A DNA stretch of 64,000 bases from Propionibacteriaceae bacterium (GTDB lineage Bacteria; Actinomycetota; Actinomycetes; Propionibacteriales; Propionibacteriaceae): NCBI GenBank assembly GCA_009782915.1, contig WRIC01000007.1, positions 29,515 through 93,514 of the forward strand. The letters run 5' to 3'. Position numbers and translations under genes: made by a program. Shown here piece after piece: positions 33,995 through 43,469 of this stretch (within the stretch, counting starts at the first letter, position 1; the number at the start of each line of letters is the position of its first letter). The notes below the pieces were generated by a model that worked only from the letters and a program-made list of their open reading frames with translations, made no database searches and had not been told where the DNA came from.

Positions 33995-35131
33995 ATGGCT
34001 GTCGTCACTGCACGCCAACTCCTCGACGCAGGAGTTCACTTTGGGCATCAGACCCGTCGCTGGAACCCAAAAATGAAGAGGTATATCTTCACCGATCGCA
34101 ACGGAATCTACATCATTGATCTCCACAAAACCATCAAGGAAATCGAGGAGGCCTATCGCTATGTTCGCGACATGGTTGCCTCGGGTGGACAGATTCTGTT
34201 TGTGGGTACGAAGAAGCAAGCCCAAGAGGGTATCGCCGAGCAGGCTACCCGTGTGGGGATGCCGTACGTGAATCAGCGTTGGCTGGGTGGGATGCTCACC
34301 AACTTCCCGACCATGCAGAAGAGAATTCAGCGCATGAAGGAACTCGAAGCCATGGATCTTTCTGAGGAATCCACTCTTCCTTTCACCAAGAAGGAAATCC
34401 TGGGTTTGGCTCGTGAACGCGACAAGCTGGCTCGCTCTTTGGGTGGTATCCGCGACATGGGTAAGACCCCGACCGCTGTGTGGATTGTGGACACCAACAA
34501 AGAGCATTTGGCTGTCAAGGAAGCCCGCAAATTGGGTATTCCTGTGGTGGCGATCCTGGATACGAACTGTGACCCTGATGAGGTTGATTATGGTATCCCC
34601 GGCAACGATGATGCGATTCGCGCTGTTGCTTTGCTCACCAAGGTGGTTGCTGATGCAGTTGCTGATGGTTTGATGGCCCGCTCCCAGGCCCCCAAGACGG
34701 GCACAGAGCAAGAGGTTGAGCCCATGGCCGAATGGGAGCGTGAGTTGTTGGCTGGTGGTGACCAAGACAGTACGCCGGTTGCTGAGGTTGCAGAACCTGT
34801 GGTCGATGAGCCGAAGGAACCAGCAGAAACGAAAGCTGCCAAGGAATCAAAACCGAAGGCAACCAAGGTATCCAAGACCGAAGAACCCAAGGTTGAGGAA
34901 CCACAGGAAACTGCAGAACCTGAAGTCGAGGCTCCTGCAAAGAAACCCGCCAAAGAGAACAGCGCCGAGGTCGTGGAAGAACCAACCATTGTTGAGGCAG
35001 TGGAAGAGGTAGCAGAAACCATAGAAACGGTGGATGAAGCAGTAGCTGAAGCAGCTGAGGTTCCCGCTGAGATCGTGAGCGAAGCTGTTGCTGATATCAC
35101 TGAGGCAACCACCGACGTACCCAAGAAATAA
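33995..35131 (+). CDS. rpsB: Ribosomal protein uS2 with long C-terminal tail
   Basis: Small-subunit protein uS2, 378 residues from ATG 33995 behind GAAAGGA. The core begins [20 protein letters not shown] and continues through [13 protein letters not shown] and [20 protein letters not shown]. From about residue 265 there is a ~110-residue extension of Glu, Ala, Val, Lys, Pro and Thr repeats ([18 protein letters not shown]). uS2 is normally 230-300 residues. bS16 in this window has a comparable tail. rpsB and tsf are 23 bases apart. Confidence 0.96.
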   Translation: MAVVTARQLLDAGVHFGHQTRRWNPKMKRYIFTDRNGIYIIDLHKTIKEIEEAYRYVRDMVASGGQILFVGTKKQAQEGIAEQATRVGMPYVNQRWLGGMLTNFPTMQKRIQRMKELEAMDLSEESTLPFTKKEILGLARERDKLARSLGGIRDMGKTPTAVWIVDTNKEHLAVKEARKLGIPVVAILDTNCDPDEVDYGIPGNDDAIRAVALLTKVVADAVADGLMARSQAPKTGTEQEVEPMAEWERELLAGGDQDSTPVAEVAEPVVDEPKEPAETKAAKESKPKATKVSKTEEPKVEEPQETAEPEVEAPAKKPAKENSAEVVEEPTIVEAVEEVAETIETVDEAVAEAAEVPAEIVSEAVADITEATTDVPKK

Positions 35132-35154
35132 CCCCTGACGAAAAGAGAACAACC

Positions 35155-35967
35155 ATGACCATCGCAGCTGCTGATGTGAAGAAACTGCGCGACCAAACAG
35201 GCGCAGGAATGATGGACGCCAAGAAGGCACTCACCGAAGCCGACGGTGATTTCGAAAAAGCCACCGAGATCCTGCGTGTTTCGGGCGCTGTGAAAGCAGC
35301 GAAGAGGTCAGACCGCGAAGCCAGCAATGGTTTGGTCGCCGGCTCAGGCAAGGCCCTGATTCAACTAGGTGCCGAAACGGACTTTGTGGCCAAGAACGAG
35401 GAGTTCATGTCTTTGGCTGCCGAGATCGCTGAAGCTGTGGCTTTAGATGGCGCTGACAGTGTGGACAAAGCACTGGCAGTCACCCTTGCTGGTGGCACTG
35501 TGGAGGAGACCATTTCGGCTCTCTCCATCAAGATCGGTGAAAAACTCGAGCTAACTAATGTGGCGAATTACACCGGTGACACCCATACCTATCTTCACCG
35601 TCGCTCCCAGGATCTTCCCCCACAGGTGGGCGTGCTTGTGGAATACACCGGCGCTAAGGGTGAGGAACTCGTGCACAATGTTGCCCTGCAGATTGCGTCC
35701 ATGAGCCCCATCGTGGTGACCAAAGACGACGTACCAGCTGAAACTGTGGAATCCGAGAAGCGCATTGCTGAAGCCACAGCCAAAGAGGAAGGCAAACCCG
35801 ATCAAGCTATTCCGCGAATCGTTGAGGGACGTGTTCAAGCCTTCTACAAGGACAACTGCCTGGTCGAACAAGCAGCGATCTTTGGTGAGACAGCCACTGT
35901 CGGGGAGGCCCTCGACCAAGGCGGTGTGACCATCACACGGTTCGTACGATTCTCTGCAGGAGCCTGA
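35155..35967 (+). CDS. tsf: Elongation factor Ts
   Basis: Guanine nucleotide exchange factor for EF-Tu, 270 residues. N-terminal UBA-like domain (VKKLRDQTGAGMMDAKKALT), then the TDFVAKNEEF motif that contacts EF-Tu, the coiled dimerisation part and the C-terminal core repeat (EQAAIFGETATVGEALDQGG). Standard position after rpsB. Nothing unusual. Confidence 0.97.
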   Translation: MTIAAADVKKLRDQTGAGMMDAKKALTEADGDFEKATEILRVSGAVKAAKRSDREASNGLVAGSGKALIQLGAETDFVAKNEEFMSLAAEIAEAVALDGADSVDKALAVTLAGGTVEETISALSIKIGEKLELTNVANYTGDTHTYLHRRSQDLPPQVGVLVEYTGAKGEELVHNVALQIASMSPIVVTKDDVPAETVESEKRIAEATAKEEGKPDQAIPRIVEGRVQAFYKDNCLVEQAAIFGETATVGEALDQGGVTITRFVRFSAGA

Positions 35968-35994
35968 TTCGCCGCCGAGACCAAAGGAGAAGCC

Positions 35995-36705
35995 ATGACC
36001 ACCTACCGCCGCGTACTGCTGAAACTATCGGGTGAGGCTTTTGGTGGTGGTGCGGTGGGTGTCGACCCTGATGTGGTTGCCTCGATTGCCAAGGATATTG
36101 CTGAGGTGTCCAAGAAAGGAACCCAGGTCGCGATCGTTGTCGGTGGTGGCAACTTCTTCCGTGGCGCTGAGCTTCAGCATCGTGGAATGGATCGGGCTCG
36201 CGCCGATTACATGGGAATGTTGGGTACGGTCATGAACTGTCTTGCCCTCCAGGATTTCTGCGAAAAAGAAGGCATCGAAACCCGCGTACAAACGGCGATC
36301 GCCATGGGGCAGGTGGCCGAGCCGTATATTCCACGTCGCGCTGAACGCCACCTCGACAAAGGGCGTGTGGTGATCTTTGGCGCGGGTTCGGGGATGCCCT
36401 TCTTCTCTACTGACACCGTGGCTGCCCAGCGCGCTATGGAGGTGGGGTGCGAGGTGATCCTCATGGGCAAGCAGGGAACCGATGGGGTTTATGACTGCGA
36501 CCCGCAGAAGAACCCCGGCGCGGTGATGTTTGATGAGTTGACCTATGACGAGTTCTTGACCCGCAACCTCAAGGTCGCTGATGCAACAGCGATATCAATG
36601 GCCCGCGAACACGGGATGCCCATGATCTTCTTCAACCTGGATGTTCCAGGAAATATTGCCCGAGTTATTGCTGGTGAAACCTTGGGTACGCGGGTTCATG
36701 TCTGA
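35995..36705 (+). CDS. pyrH: UMP kinase
   Basis: Phosphorylates UMP to UDP in pyrimidine nucleotide synthesis. The 236-residue amino-acid-kinase fold shows [13 protein letters not shown] at the N-terminus, [29 protein letters not shown] and [17 protein letters not shown] near the nucleotide site. AAAGGAG precedes ATG. It belongs to the rpsB-tsf-pyrH-frr block. Confidence 0.97.
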   Translation: MTTYRRVLLKLSGEAFGGGAVGVDPDVVASIAKDIAEVSKKGTQVAIVVGGGNFFRGAELQHRGMDRARADYMGMLGTVMNCLALQDFCEKEGIETRVQTAIAMGQVAEPYIPRRAERHLDKGRVVIFGAGSGMPFFSTDTVAAQRAMEVGCEVILMGKQGTDGVYDCDPQKNPGAVMFDELTYDEFLTRNLKVADATAISMAREHGMPMIFFNLDVPGNIARVIAGETLGTRVHV

Positions 36706-36819
36706 TGTGGTGAGACCAGGGCGTGGACAATCGTCCAACCTGGGATACCATTAACCCAACGATGGGACTCTTGGTTGAGGGCCCATGGCTTCGCCTGAGG
36801 CGTCACAAAAGGAGAGACA

Positions 36820-37377
36820 GTGTTATCCGATATTATTTCTACTGCGGATCATAAGATGGACCAAGCGGTCGAGTTCTCGAAAGAAGAGTTCGCCGCTATC
36901 CGTACGGGCCGTGCCCATCCGGCGATGTTCCAGAAGATCACCGCTGATTATTATGGTACGCCGACCCCCATTCAGCAGTTGGCCAGCTTCAACGTACCCG
37001 AGGCTCGCACCATGCTCATCTCTCCCTATGACCAGTCCTCGTTGGCAGCCATCGAGAAAGCTATTCGCGACTCGGATTTGGGGGTGAATCCGTCTAATGA
37101 TGGGCATGTGATCCGTGTACAGTTGCCCATTCTCACCGAGGAGAGGCGCAAGGAATACACCAAACTCGCCAAAGCGAAAGCTGAAGAGGCCCGTGTAGCG
37201 ATTCGTAACGCGCGCCACCACGCCATGGATGCCTGCAAGAAGATGGAGAAAAACCACGAGGTCGGTGAAGACGAGATCCATAAAGCCGAGAAGAAACTCG
37301 ATGATGTGACCAAGAAACATGTGGAATCCATTGATGAGTTGCTCAAACACAAAGAAGCCGAACTGCTGGAAGTCTGA
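36820..37377 (+). CDS. frr: Ribosome recycling factor
   Basis: Splits post-termination ribosomes with EF-G. 185 residues in the three-helix-bundle plus domain II pattern: FAAIRTGRAHPAMFQKI, PYDQSSLAAIEKAIRDSDLG, VQLPILTEERRKEYTKLAK. It starts at GTG 36820 behind AAAAGGAGAG. cdsA starts one base before its last nucleotide ends. Confidence 0.97.
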   Translation: MLSDIISTADHKMDQAVEFSKEEFAAIRTGRAHPAMFQKITADYYGTPTPIQQLASFNVPEARTMLISPYDQSSLAAIEKAIRDSDLGVNPSNDGHVIRVQLPILTEERRKEYTKLAKAKAEEARVAIRNARHHAMDACKKMEKNHEVGEDEIHKAEKKLDDVTKKHVESIDELLKHKEAELLEV

Positions 37378-38372
37378 TGCCGGAAAAAAGCCATCCAACA
37401 CTGGGGGATGAGGATGCTCTGCTATCCAAGAAAACTCCCGGAACAGAGCCTCACAGTGTCGAAGATGTCATCAGTGATGTGGAACAGGCTCTGGGTGAAT
37501 TCGTTGACCAAGCTAAGCATGCTGTTGATGAAGTCAACAAGAAAGCTGGGCGGGACATTTTCCTGGCTGTGTTGTTTGCGTTCCTGCTGTTGGGGATTGC
37601 TGCAGCGTGTTTGCTGTGGTTCCCGTGGGGTTTTGTCGGGTTAGCTGTTCTTCTGATCGGTGGGGGACAGGTCGAGATGGGTCAAGTGTTAGCCCGTGTT
37701 CGCGGTGTTCGTATTAGTTATGTGCCGCTGATCACTGGTTCGGTGTTGTTCACTGTGGCTGCCTACGCCTACCGGGTCTACCCCGAACTGGTGGGGTCGG
37801 TGGTGCTCTGGGCTGTTGCTGGGTTGATGGTGATCACGATCCTGGTTGTTCGTCTCTTCGGTGAGATGGACGGATATGTTCGAGATGTCTCCCATACGAT
37901 TTTCATGTTCGGGTATCCCTGTTTGCTGGCGGTGAGCCTGATTTTCATGCTCGCCGAAGTCAACGGTCCCGCTTTGGTGGCCACCTTCGTACTGACTGTT
38001 GCAGCCACAGATACTGGTGGATATTTTCTGGGAATCTGGAAAGGTAAACATGCGATTGCTCCCAAGATTTCGCCCAAGAAATCCTGGGAAGGACTGGTAG
38101 GTTCCTTCCTTCTCGCTTTTGCTTCTGGTGTGGTGATGACCGTGTTTCTGCTCGGTGATGCGTGGTGGAAGGGGATCGTCCTGGCTGTAGTGATCGTCAT
38201 CGTCGGGTTCCTCGGTGACCTGGTGGAGTCACAGATCAAACGCGATCTGGGGGTCAAAGATATGGGCACCCTCATTCCCGGACATGGTGGCATCATGGAC
38301 CGCATGGATTCCTATATCCTCGCGGCTTTCCCGGCGTGGTTGGTGATGATGTGGCTCTTCCCTGTCGGGTGA
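37377..38372 (+). CDS. cdsA: Phosphatidate cytidylyltransferase
   Basis: Makes CDP-diacylglycerol for phospholipid synthesis in the membrane. 331 residues: a ~60-residue polar N-terminal extension, eight or so membrane helices and the signature KRDLGVKDMGTLIPGHGGIM, followed by DRMDS. The ATG shares one base with the frr stop. Identification firm. Confidence 0.95.
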   Translation: MPEKSHPTLGDEDALLSKKTPGTEPHSVEDVISDVEQALGEFVDQAKHAVDEVNKKAGRDIFLAVLFAFLLLGIAAACLLWFPWGFVGLAVLLIGGGQVEMGQVLARVRGVRISYVPLITGSVLFTVAAYAYRVYPELVGSVVLWAVAGLMVITILVVRLFGEMDGYVRDVSHTIFMFGYPCLLAVSLIFMLAEVNGPALVATFVLTVAATDTGGYFLGIWKGKHAIAPKISPKKSWEGLVGSFLLAFASGVVMTVFLLGDAWWKGIVLAVVIVIVGFLGDLVESQIKRDLGVKDMGTLIPGHGGIMDRMDSYILAAFPAWLVMMWLFPVG

Positions 38373-38381
38373 GGTACGGGC

Positions 38382-39491
38382 GTGGATGATGTAGTTGCCG
38401 GGAATCTGGAGGGTGTCGGTGTCAAGAAACCTCCTCATCATTGGATCGAACTTGATGCCCTGGCCCGTCAAGAACTGGTTGCCTCCTGGGGGTTGCCCTC
38501 CTACCGTCTCGCCCAGATAACGCGACACTATGTGGAGAGGTTCGAAGCTGATCCGCACACCTGGACTGATCTTCCTGCTTCTGCTCGGGAAGCGGTGAGC
38601 TCGGCTTTCCCCGTACTGCTGGAACCTGTGAGACAAACCATGACCGACCGGGGTCGAACCGCCAAGAACCTGTATCGGTTGACTGATGGGGCGAAAATCG
38701 AATCGGTGGTCATGACCTATGCGCGGGGTTCTGGCTCGCGGTCAACACTGTGTGTGTCCTGCCAGGCTGGTTGTGGGATCGGTTGCCCATTTTGTGCGAC
38801 TGGACAGTTGGGGCTTCAGCGCAACCTGACGGTGGGGGAGATCTGTGAGCAGGTACGGTTGGCCGTGGTTGATCTGGAGTCGATGGGTGGGGCACCCAAA
38901 CTCAACAACGTGGTGTTCATGGGCATGGGGGAGCCCTTGGCCAACTATGGCGCAGTGGTGGAGGCGATCCGTGTGATGACCGCCGGGTCGCCCGATGGTT
39001 TCGGGATCACTGCTCGTGGTGTCACTGTGTCCACTGCTGGGATTGTTCCTCGGATTGTAGACTTGTCGGCGGAGGGCTTACCCCTCACTTTAGCGATCTC
39101 CCTTCACGCCCCCGATGATGATCTGCGTGGCGACCTCGTCCCTCTCAACAAACGCTGGGGTGTGGGTGAGGTTCTTTCTGCTGCTGCGGACTATTTCCGT
39201 GTCACCGGTCGGCGGGTGTCCATCGAGTACGCGCTTATGCGAGATGTCAACGATCAACCTTGGCGCGCCGACCTGCTCGCCAAGAAACTCAATGGTTTGG
39301 GCCGAGGATGGGTCCACGTCAACGTGATCCCCCTCAACCCCACCCCCGATTCCCCCTGGCAGCCCTCCACCAGAAAAACCACCGAAGAGTTCATGGCGCG
39401 CCTAGAGCAAGCCCGCGTACCGGTCACCCTACGCGACTCCCGCGGTCAAGACATCGACGGCGGCTGCGGCCAACTCGCCGCCCGAGCCTGA
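38382..39491 (+). CDS. rlmN: Dual-specificity 23S rRNA/tRNA methyltransferase RlmN
   Basis: Radical SAM enzyme that methylates C2 of A2503 in 23S rRNA and A37 of some tRNAs. 369 residues. The radical SAM CxxxCxxC is in CQAGCGIGCPFCATG; NVVFMGMGEPLANY and the C-terminal VTLRDSRGQDIDGGCGQL carry the conserved methyl-carrying Cys environment. Starts at 38382, a GTG by context of the frame. Last gene of the block; the palindromic repeat begins about ten bases after its stop. Confidence 0.95.
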   Translation: MDDVVAGNLEGVGVKKPPHHWIELDALARQELVASWGLPSYRLAQITRHYVERFEADPHTWTDLPASAREAVSSAFPVLLEPVRQTMTDRGRTAKNLYRLTDGAKIESVVMTYARGSGSRSTLCVSCQAGCGIGCPFCATGQLGLQRNLTVGEICEQVRLAVVDLESMGGAPKLNNVVFMGMGEPLANYGAVVEAIRVMTAGSPDGFGITARGVTVSTAGIVPRIVDLSAEGLPLTLAISLHAPDDDLRGDLVPLNKRWGVGEVLSAAADYFRVTGRRVSIEYALMRDVNDQPWRADLLAKKLNGLGRGWVHVNVIPLNPTPDSPWQPSTRKTTEEFMARLEQARVPVTLRDSRGQDIDGGCGQLAARA

Positions 39492-39787
39492 CCCAACCGC
39501 CGTCTCCCTGTGCGAAGTCGCAGGGTCCAGGAATCACATTTCTACGGCTGTGGAGTCTGGATTCCGCGACTTCGCACGGAATGACGGGGCAAGGGGCCAC
39601 AGAACAACACAACACCCGTCTCCCTGTGCGACCCAACCCCGTCACCCTGCGCGACCCACCCTCGTCATCCTGTGCGACCCACCCCCGTCACCCTGCGCAG
39701 TACCACCTCCTGCTGTCATTCTGCGGAGCGGAGCGACTCGCAGAATCCAGAATCCACACTCGAACCACTCAGGAGTACAGTGGTCCC
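39492..39787. repeat. Palindromic repeat locus between rlmN and the aldo/keto reductase
   Basis: Elements occupy 39501-39757. First comes arm CCCTGTGCGAAGTCGCAGGG, then an inverted arm with ATTCCGCGACTTCGCACGGAAT. A degenerate series of CACCCTGCGCGACCCACCC-type units follows, and a final arm TTCTGCGGAGCGGAGCGACTCGCAGAA ends the locus. Coding frames through it are artefacts. The last 30 bases hold CAGGAGTACAGTGGTCCC before the next ATG. Confidence 0.85.
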
Positions 39788-40789
39788 ATGGAAACTCGTC
39801 AATTTGGCCCGACTGGGCGTGAGGTTAGTGTTATTGGGTTGGGCTGCTGGCAGTTTGGCGGTGATTGGGGGGATGTATCCGACTCCCAAGCATTGGATGT
39901 CCTGTCCACGGCTGTGGAATCGGGGGTCACCCTCATCGACACGGCTGACTGTTATGGTGATGGTCATTCTGAGGATCTCATCGGTCAGTTTCTCACCTCG
40001 ATCGGGGGTGCAGAAAACAATGGTCTCACCGTCATCACGAAGATGGGTCGCCTCGCGAACCCCCATGTGGCCGAGGCCTACAATTATGAGAATTTCGTAC
40101 GCTGGTTGGATCGCTCACGCAAGCTGTTGAGAATGGACACTCTTCACGCGGTTCAACTCCACTGCCCACCCACGTCGGTCTACTGCGACAACGAGGTCTT
40201 CGACTGGCTTGATCGCTTGGTGGATGAGCAGTTCATCGAACACTATTCGGTGTCGGTGGAAACCTGCGAGGAGGCGCTCACCGCTCTCAACCACAACATC
40301 GCCTCGATCCAGATCATCTGTAATGTTCTGCGTCGCAAACCCCTTGAGCAAGTTCTCCCTGCAGCGAAAGCGAAGGGTGTGGCTATCATCGCACGTGTAC
40401 CGCTAGCTTCGGGAATACTCTCTGGCAAGTTCAATGAATCAACAACTTTCAGCCCTGACGATCACCGTACCTACAATCGTTTCGGTGAAGCCTTCGATAT
40501 GGGTGAGACGTTCTCCGGTGTCCCATACGAGCAGGGTCTTGAAGCTGGTCGCGAGATGGTACGCATCGCGGAGTCCCTACCTGGAAACCCCACCGCAGCA
40601 CAGTTGGCCCTCAGGTGGCTCATTGACCAAGACGGCGTCACCACGATCATCCCCGGTGCTTCCCGCCCTGAGCAAGCCCGCCTCAACGCCGAAGCAGCCG
40701 ATTTCGCACCCTTGAGCGGCGAAACCCTTGCCGAGTTGGAAGCCATCTACGATCAATTCGCCGCACCATATGTCGCTGACAAGTGGTAG
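39788..40789 (+). CDS. Aldo/keto reductase
   Basis: NADPH-dependent oxidoreductase, 333 residues from ATG 39788 (METRQFGPTGREVSVIGLGC). The upstream open frame to 39260 is repeat and antisense text. The catalytic Asp-Tyr appear in LIDTADCYGDGHSEDLIGQF, the Lys in VITKMGR and the His in AVQLHCPPT. The C-terminus (RWLIDQDGVTTIIPGASRPE) binds NADP. It resembles the general stress/YghZ-type branch; the substrate is unknown. Confidence 0.88.
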   Translation: METRQFGPTGREVSVIGLGCWQFGGDWGDVSDSQALDVLSTAVESGVTLIDTADCYGDGHSEDLIGQFLTSIGGAENNGLTVITKMGRLANPHVAEAYNYENFVRWLDRSRKLLRMDTLHAVQLHCPPTSVYCDNEVFDWLDRLVDEQFIEHYSVSVETCEEALTALNHNIASIQIICNVLRRKPLEQVLPAAKAKGVAIIARVPLASGILSGKFNESTTFSPDDHRTYNRFGEAFDMGETFSGVPYEQGLEAGREMVRIAESLPGNPTAAQLALRWLIDQDGVTTIIPGASRPEQARLNAEAADFAPLSGETLAELEAIYDQFAAPYVADKW

Positions 40790-40791
40790 AA

Positions 40792-41541
40792 CTATTCTTC
40801 CTGGGGCGCATCATCATGGACAATACCTATCTCAGGAAATAGCGCAAGAATAAGATCTCCCTTTGGGCCATCATGGTACTCGTGTTCTGGAATAGGTACT
40901 AACCCCTTGCCCTCAGCGAACTGTAATCCCCACAGGTGAACGTGCCCCACTTCCAGCCCCTGTCGCCCAGAGGCGACCCCAGACTCCCATTGTTCTGCTT
41001 CACTGACTCGGTTGGCTTTCCTCAATTCCTGAGCAACCTGTTCCTCCACCTCTTGTGAATTCTCGTGGAAACAGACACCCTCATTTCTTTTCACTGCCTC
41101 AATGGCATAGGGTGTCGCTTGATCAATAGGTAGACACGACAGAGCAATCTGGGTGCAATAAGTCATAGTCTCGGCCACATCCATGGGGTGCGCTCGCCCA
41201 GATTTCATGGTTGCCACCATCTCCTCAGCAAGTGCCATAGCCTCAGGTGAGGGTGAAACAAGAGTGGCCAAGCGAGTAAACAGTCTCATCGTTATTCCTT
41301 CGACGTATCCTGGGGCTACCTCAGTGCTATTGCCAAGTGAGCGAAGATGGGAGATCCCCTCACGCATAACAGACTCTGCAAGAGCTACATCATCATGGGA
41401 GTCTTCATTCCTCGGTTCGCCCTGATCTCCATGGGTGATGTTATCGACAAGAGCGGAAGACCACTGATCGCATATCGCGGCTGCTTTCGCGAGATTTCCC
41501 TCAGCTAGGGTTTCATTGATTTGTTGTCTCCAATGAGTCAT
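40792..41541 (-). CDS. Unknown helical protein encoded with the HSP90 paralogue
   Basis: 249 residues, acidic and mostly helical by composition; the N-terminal third (NETLAEGNLAKAAAICDQW) looks TPR-like. No catalytic motif, signal peptide or membrane helix is visible. The start overlaps the HSP90-like gene stop by 4 bases, so the two are translated together. It ends 2 bases from the aldo/keto reductase stop on the other strand. TPR-like partners of HSP90 exist in eukaryotes; a co-chaperone role is only a hypothesis. Confidence 0.65.
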   Translation of the reverse strand: MTHWRQQINETLAEGNLAKAAAICDQWSSALVDNITHGDQGEPRNEDSHDDVALAESVMREGISHLRSLGNSTEVAPGYVEGITMRLFTRLATLVSPSPEAMALAEEMVATMKSGRAHPMDVAETMTYCTQIALSCLPIDQATPYAIEAVKRNEGVCFHENSQEVEEQVAQELRKANRVSEAEQWESGVASGRQGLEVGHVHLWGLQFAEGKGLVPIPEHEYHDGPKGDLILALFPEIGIVHDDAPQEE

Positions 41542-43373
41542 GACAGCTCCTCTGCTTGATAGGGTTCAATATTCTGGGATCCGACAGCCAGGGTGATGAG
41601 ATCGCCTAGGGCTGTGGTGAGAAGCGCTCGATCCGTATCGTCATCGTACTGGCCAAACATACGAGCCTGAACATAAAGCAACTGAACTATCGTCGAAAAC
41701 ACTGCATCATCACTCATGACCGCTAGCCCTTGAATCACAGGGTTGCGCCAATTGATGTAAAGACAACGATTTTTCGGACTGTCCAGATTCTTGTTGAATT
41801 TTGGTTGTTGAAAAACGTAAATACAGGGGAGATCATGATCGGGGAAAACTTTCACCCCCACATGGGTGTCCTGCTGTTTGAGAGCTTTCATTGCTCGAAT
41901 TTCGAATGCGACAACCTCGCCTGCCTCTGATGAACTGGGGGAGGCCAAAGCATCAATCTCTTCAGCGGGTCGAACCTTCTGGATAGTGACCGCTGGATAT
42001 ACCGATGGCAACGCGTGGAGAATTTCTACATCATGCACATATCCAGCGTTGACCACCAGGCGTCCTTTCGGGGTGAACTTCGTGATCCGGAGAAAATCCT
42101 TTGTAGAGTCGCAATAGGCAACTGTGGTGGAATGCTGAACAATAGTAGAGATATTCATGAGACCTTCGGTTGTCTCCATGACAATATTTGGAATCAGTAC
42201 ACCAGCTAGTTGTGTTGAGTTGGTTGCTATTTCTTTGAGCGCCATAGCGTGGTTCTCGAGGAACACCCGGAACCGCAATGTGTCACCTGAATGTGCCGAA
42301 TCGATCATCCACTTTTCAACAGCTTTTCCGAGTGCATCCCTTGTTTCAAGCAGGGCAACATCCTCAACCAGAGACTCTCGTGAAGCAGTCAAATTCAAAC
42401 CAGTGGAATCGATGACAGCCCAAGCAAAGAAAGCCCACGAGGGAAGAAGAGTGGAATCATTGTCGGTGACCAACATGGAATTCGAATAGACCCGATTTGG
42501 GCGTACGGCGTGTGACCCATGCCCTCGCGATGAAATATAGATCACCCCGGTTGTTCCAGTACGGGGAATACTGACCTCAATGGCGTCTAATTGCTCGCCA
42601 ATACCGATCCCCCCATAGAGGGTTGGAGTGAGGTTGTGGCGAATTGCCTCTCGATGACTGTTGAATAGTTTGAACGGAAAATCACCAGAGAGAACCTGAT
42701 CTCCTGTTGTTGAGCGTACGAGAATGTGGCAGGGCAGGAACTCCCCGTACTTTCTCACCAAAGAAACAACCTGCTCAATTCGGGCCCAGCCAATACTCTC
42801 CGCACGTGGTTTGAGGCTCACTGTCGTACCCACAGGAATAGCTTCACTCACTGCTTCAACGTGATAAGTCCCAGTGACTGACCCCACCCATCGGATACCT
42901 GGTGCGCCTGTAGCAGATCGGGAAGTGACAGTAACCTCATCGGCGATAACGAAACAGGACAACAATCCGATCCCGAACTGTCCAATATAGTCACGAGGCC
43001 CTTCGGGAATCTGCCCACTCTTTGTGCTAGCTCCCACAGTGGCGAGGGCTTTGTCGACCTCTTCCATGGTGACACCGATCCCTGAATCGGTGATAGTGAA
43101 TTCTTCTTTTCCGGATTCGATCGATGCCACACCATAGGGGGAAATAATGACAGACCGAGACAAGGACATGCCGTCCAGCGCTTGTCTGGCTGTCAGGGCA
43201 TCAAGAGAGTTCTGCAGGAGTTCGCGAATGAATACACCTTCAGATGTGTAGAGATTTTCGCTCAGCAAGCGAATGACACCTGAAAGATCAACCTGAAATC
43301 TCTGTTCAGAGGAATGAGCCTGCTGTGTCGAAGTCTTTTCCTCAGATGTAGCGTTCTGTTTCTCTGTGTTCAT
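41538..43373 (-). CDS. HSP90-family ATPase, divergent paralogue
   Basis: 611-residue GHKL ATPase related to HtpG. N-terminal ATP site: IRELLQNSLDALTARQ (HtpG: REL-SNASDALDK), TITDSGIGVTMEEV and GQFGIGLLSCFVIADEVTV. The middle-domain catalytic loop LTASRESLVEDV keeps the ATP-contacting Arg. The C-terminal third is diverged from HtpG. A polar, Gln/Thr/Ser-rich leader of ~25 residues precedes the domain. GC content is visibly lower than in nearby housekeeping genes. It shares its promoter region with the divergent metalloprotease gene. Confidence 0.85.
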   Translation of the reverse strand: MNTEKQNATSEEKTSTQQAHSSEQRFQVDLSGVIRLLSENLYTSEGVFIRELLQNSLDALTARQALDGMSLSRSVIISPYGVASIESGKEEFTITDSGIGVTMEEVDKALATVGASTKSGQIPEGPRDYIGQFGIGLLSCFVIADEVTVTSRSATGAPGIRWVGSVTGTYHVEAVSEAIPVGTTVSLKPRAESIGWARIEQVVSLVRKYGEFLPCHILVRSTTGDQVLSGDFPFKLFNSHREAIRHNLTPTLYGGIGIGEQLDAIEVSIPRTGTTGVIYISSRGHGSHAVRPNRVYSNSMLVTDNDSTLLPSWAFFAWAVIDSTGLNLTASRESLVEDVALLETRDALGKAVEKWMIDSAHSGDTLRFRVFLENHAMALKEIATNSTQLAGVLIPNIVMETTEGLMNISTIVQHSTTVAYCDSTKDFLRITKFTPKGRLVVNAGYVHDVEILHALPSVYPAVTIQKVRPAEEIDALASPSSSEAGEVVAFEIRAMKALKQQDTHVGVKVFPDHDLPCIYVFQQPKFNKNLDSPKNRCLYINWRNPVIQGLAVMSDDAVFSTIVQLLYVQARMFGQYDDDTDRALLTTALGDLITLAVGSQNIEPYQAEELS

Positions 43374-43469
43374 GGTGCCAATCTGTCAGAGTTCACAGAC
43401 ATTCTCCACCAATGTTCCGAACACATGTTCATTTTTCCTCAAAGAAAGCATTCGCTTAGACTTGAGCCT

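Noticed and set aside
39260..39787. N-terminal extension of the aldo/keto reductase
   Set aside because: The extension overlaps rlmN and the repeat locus. The family's N-terminal strand starts at the ATG at 39788.
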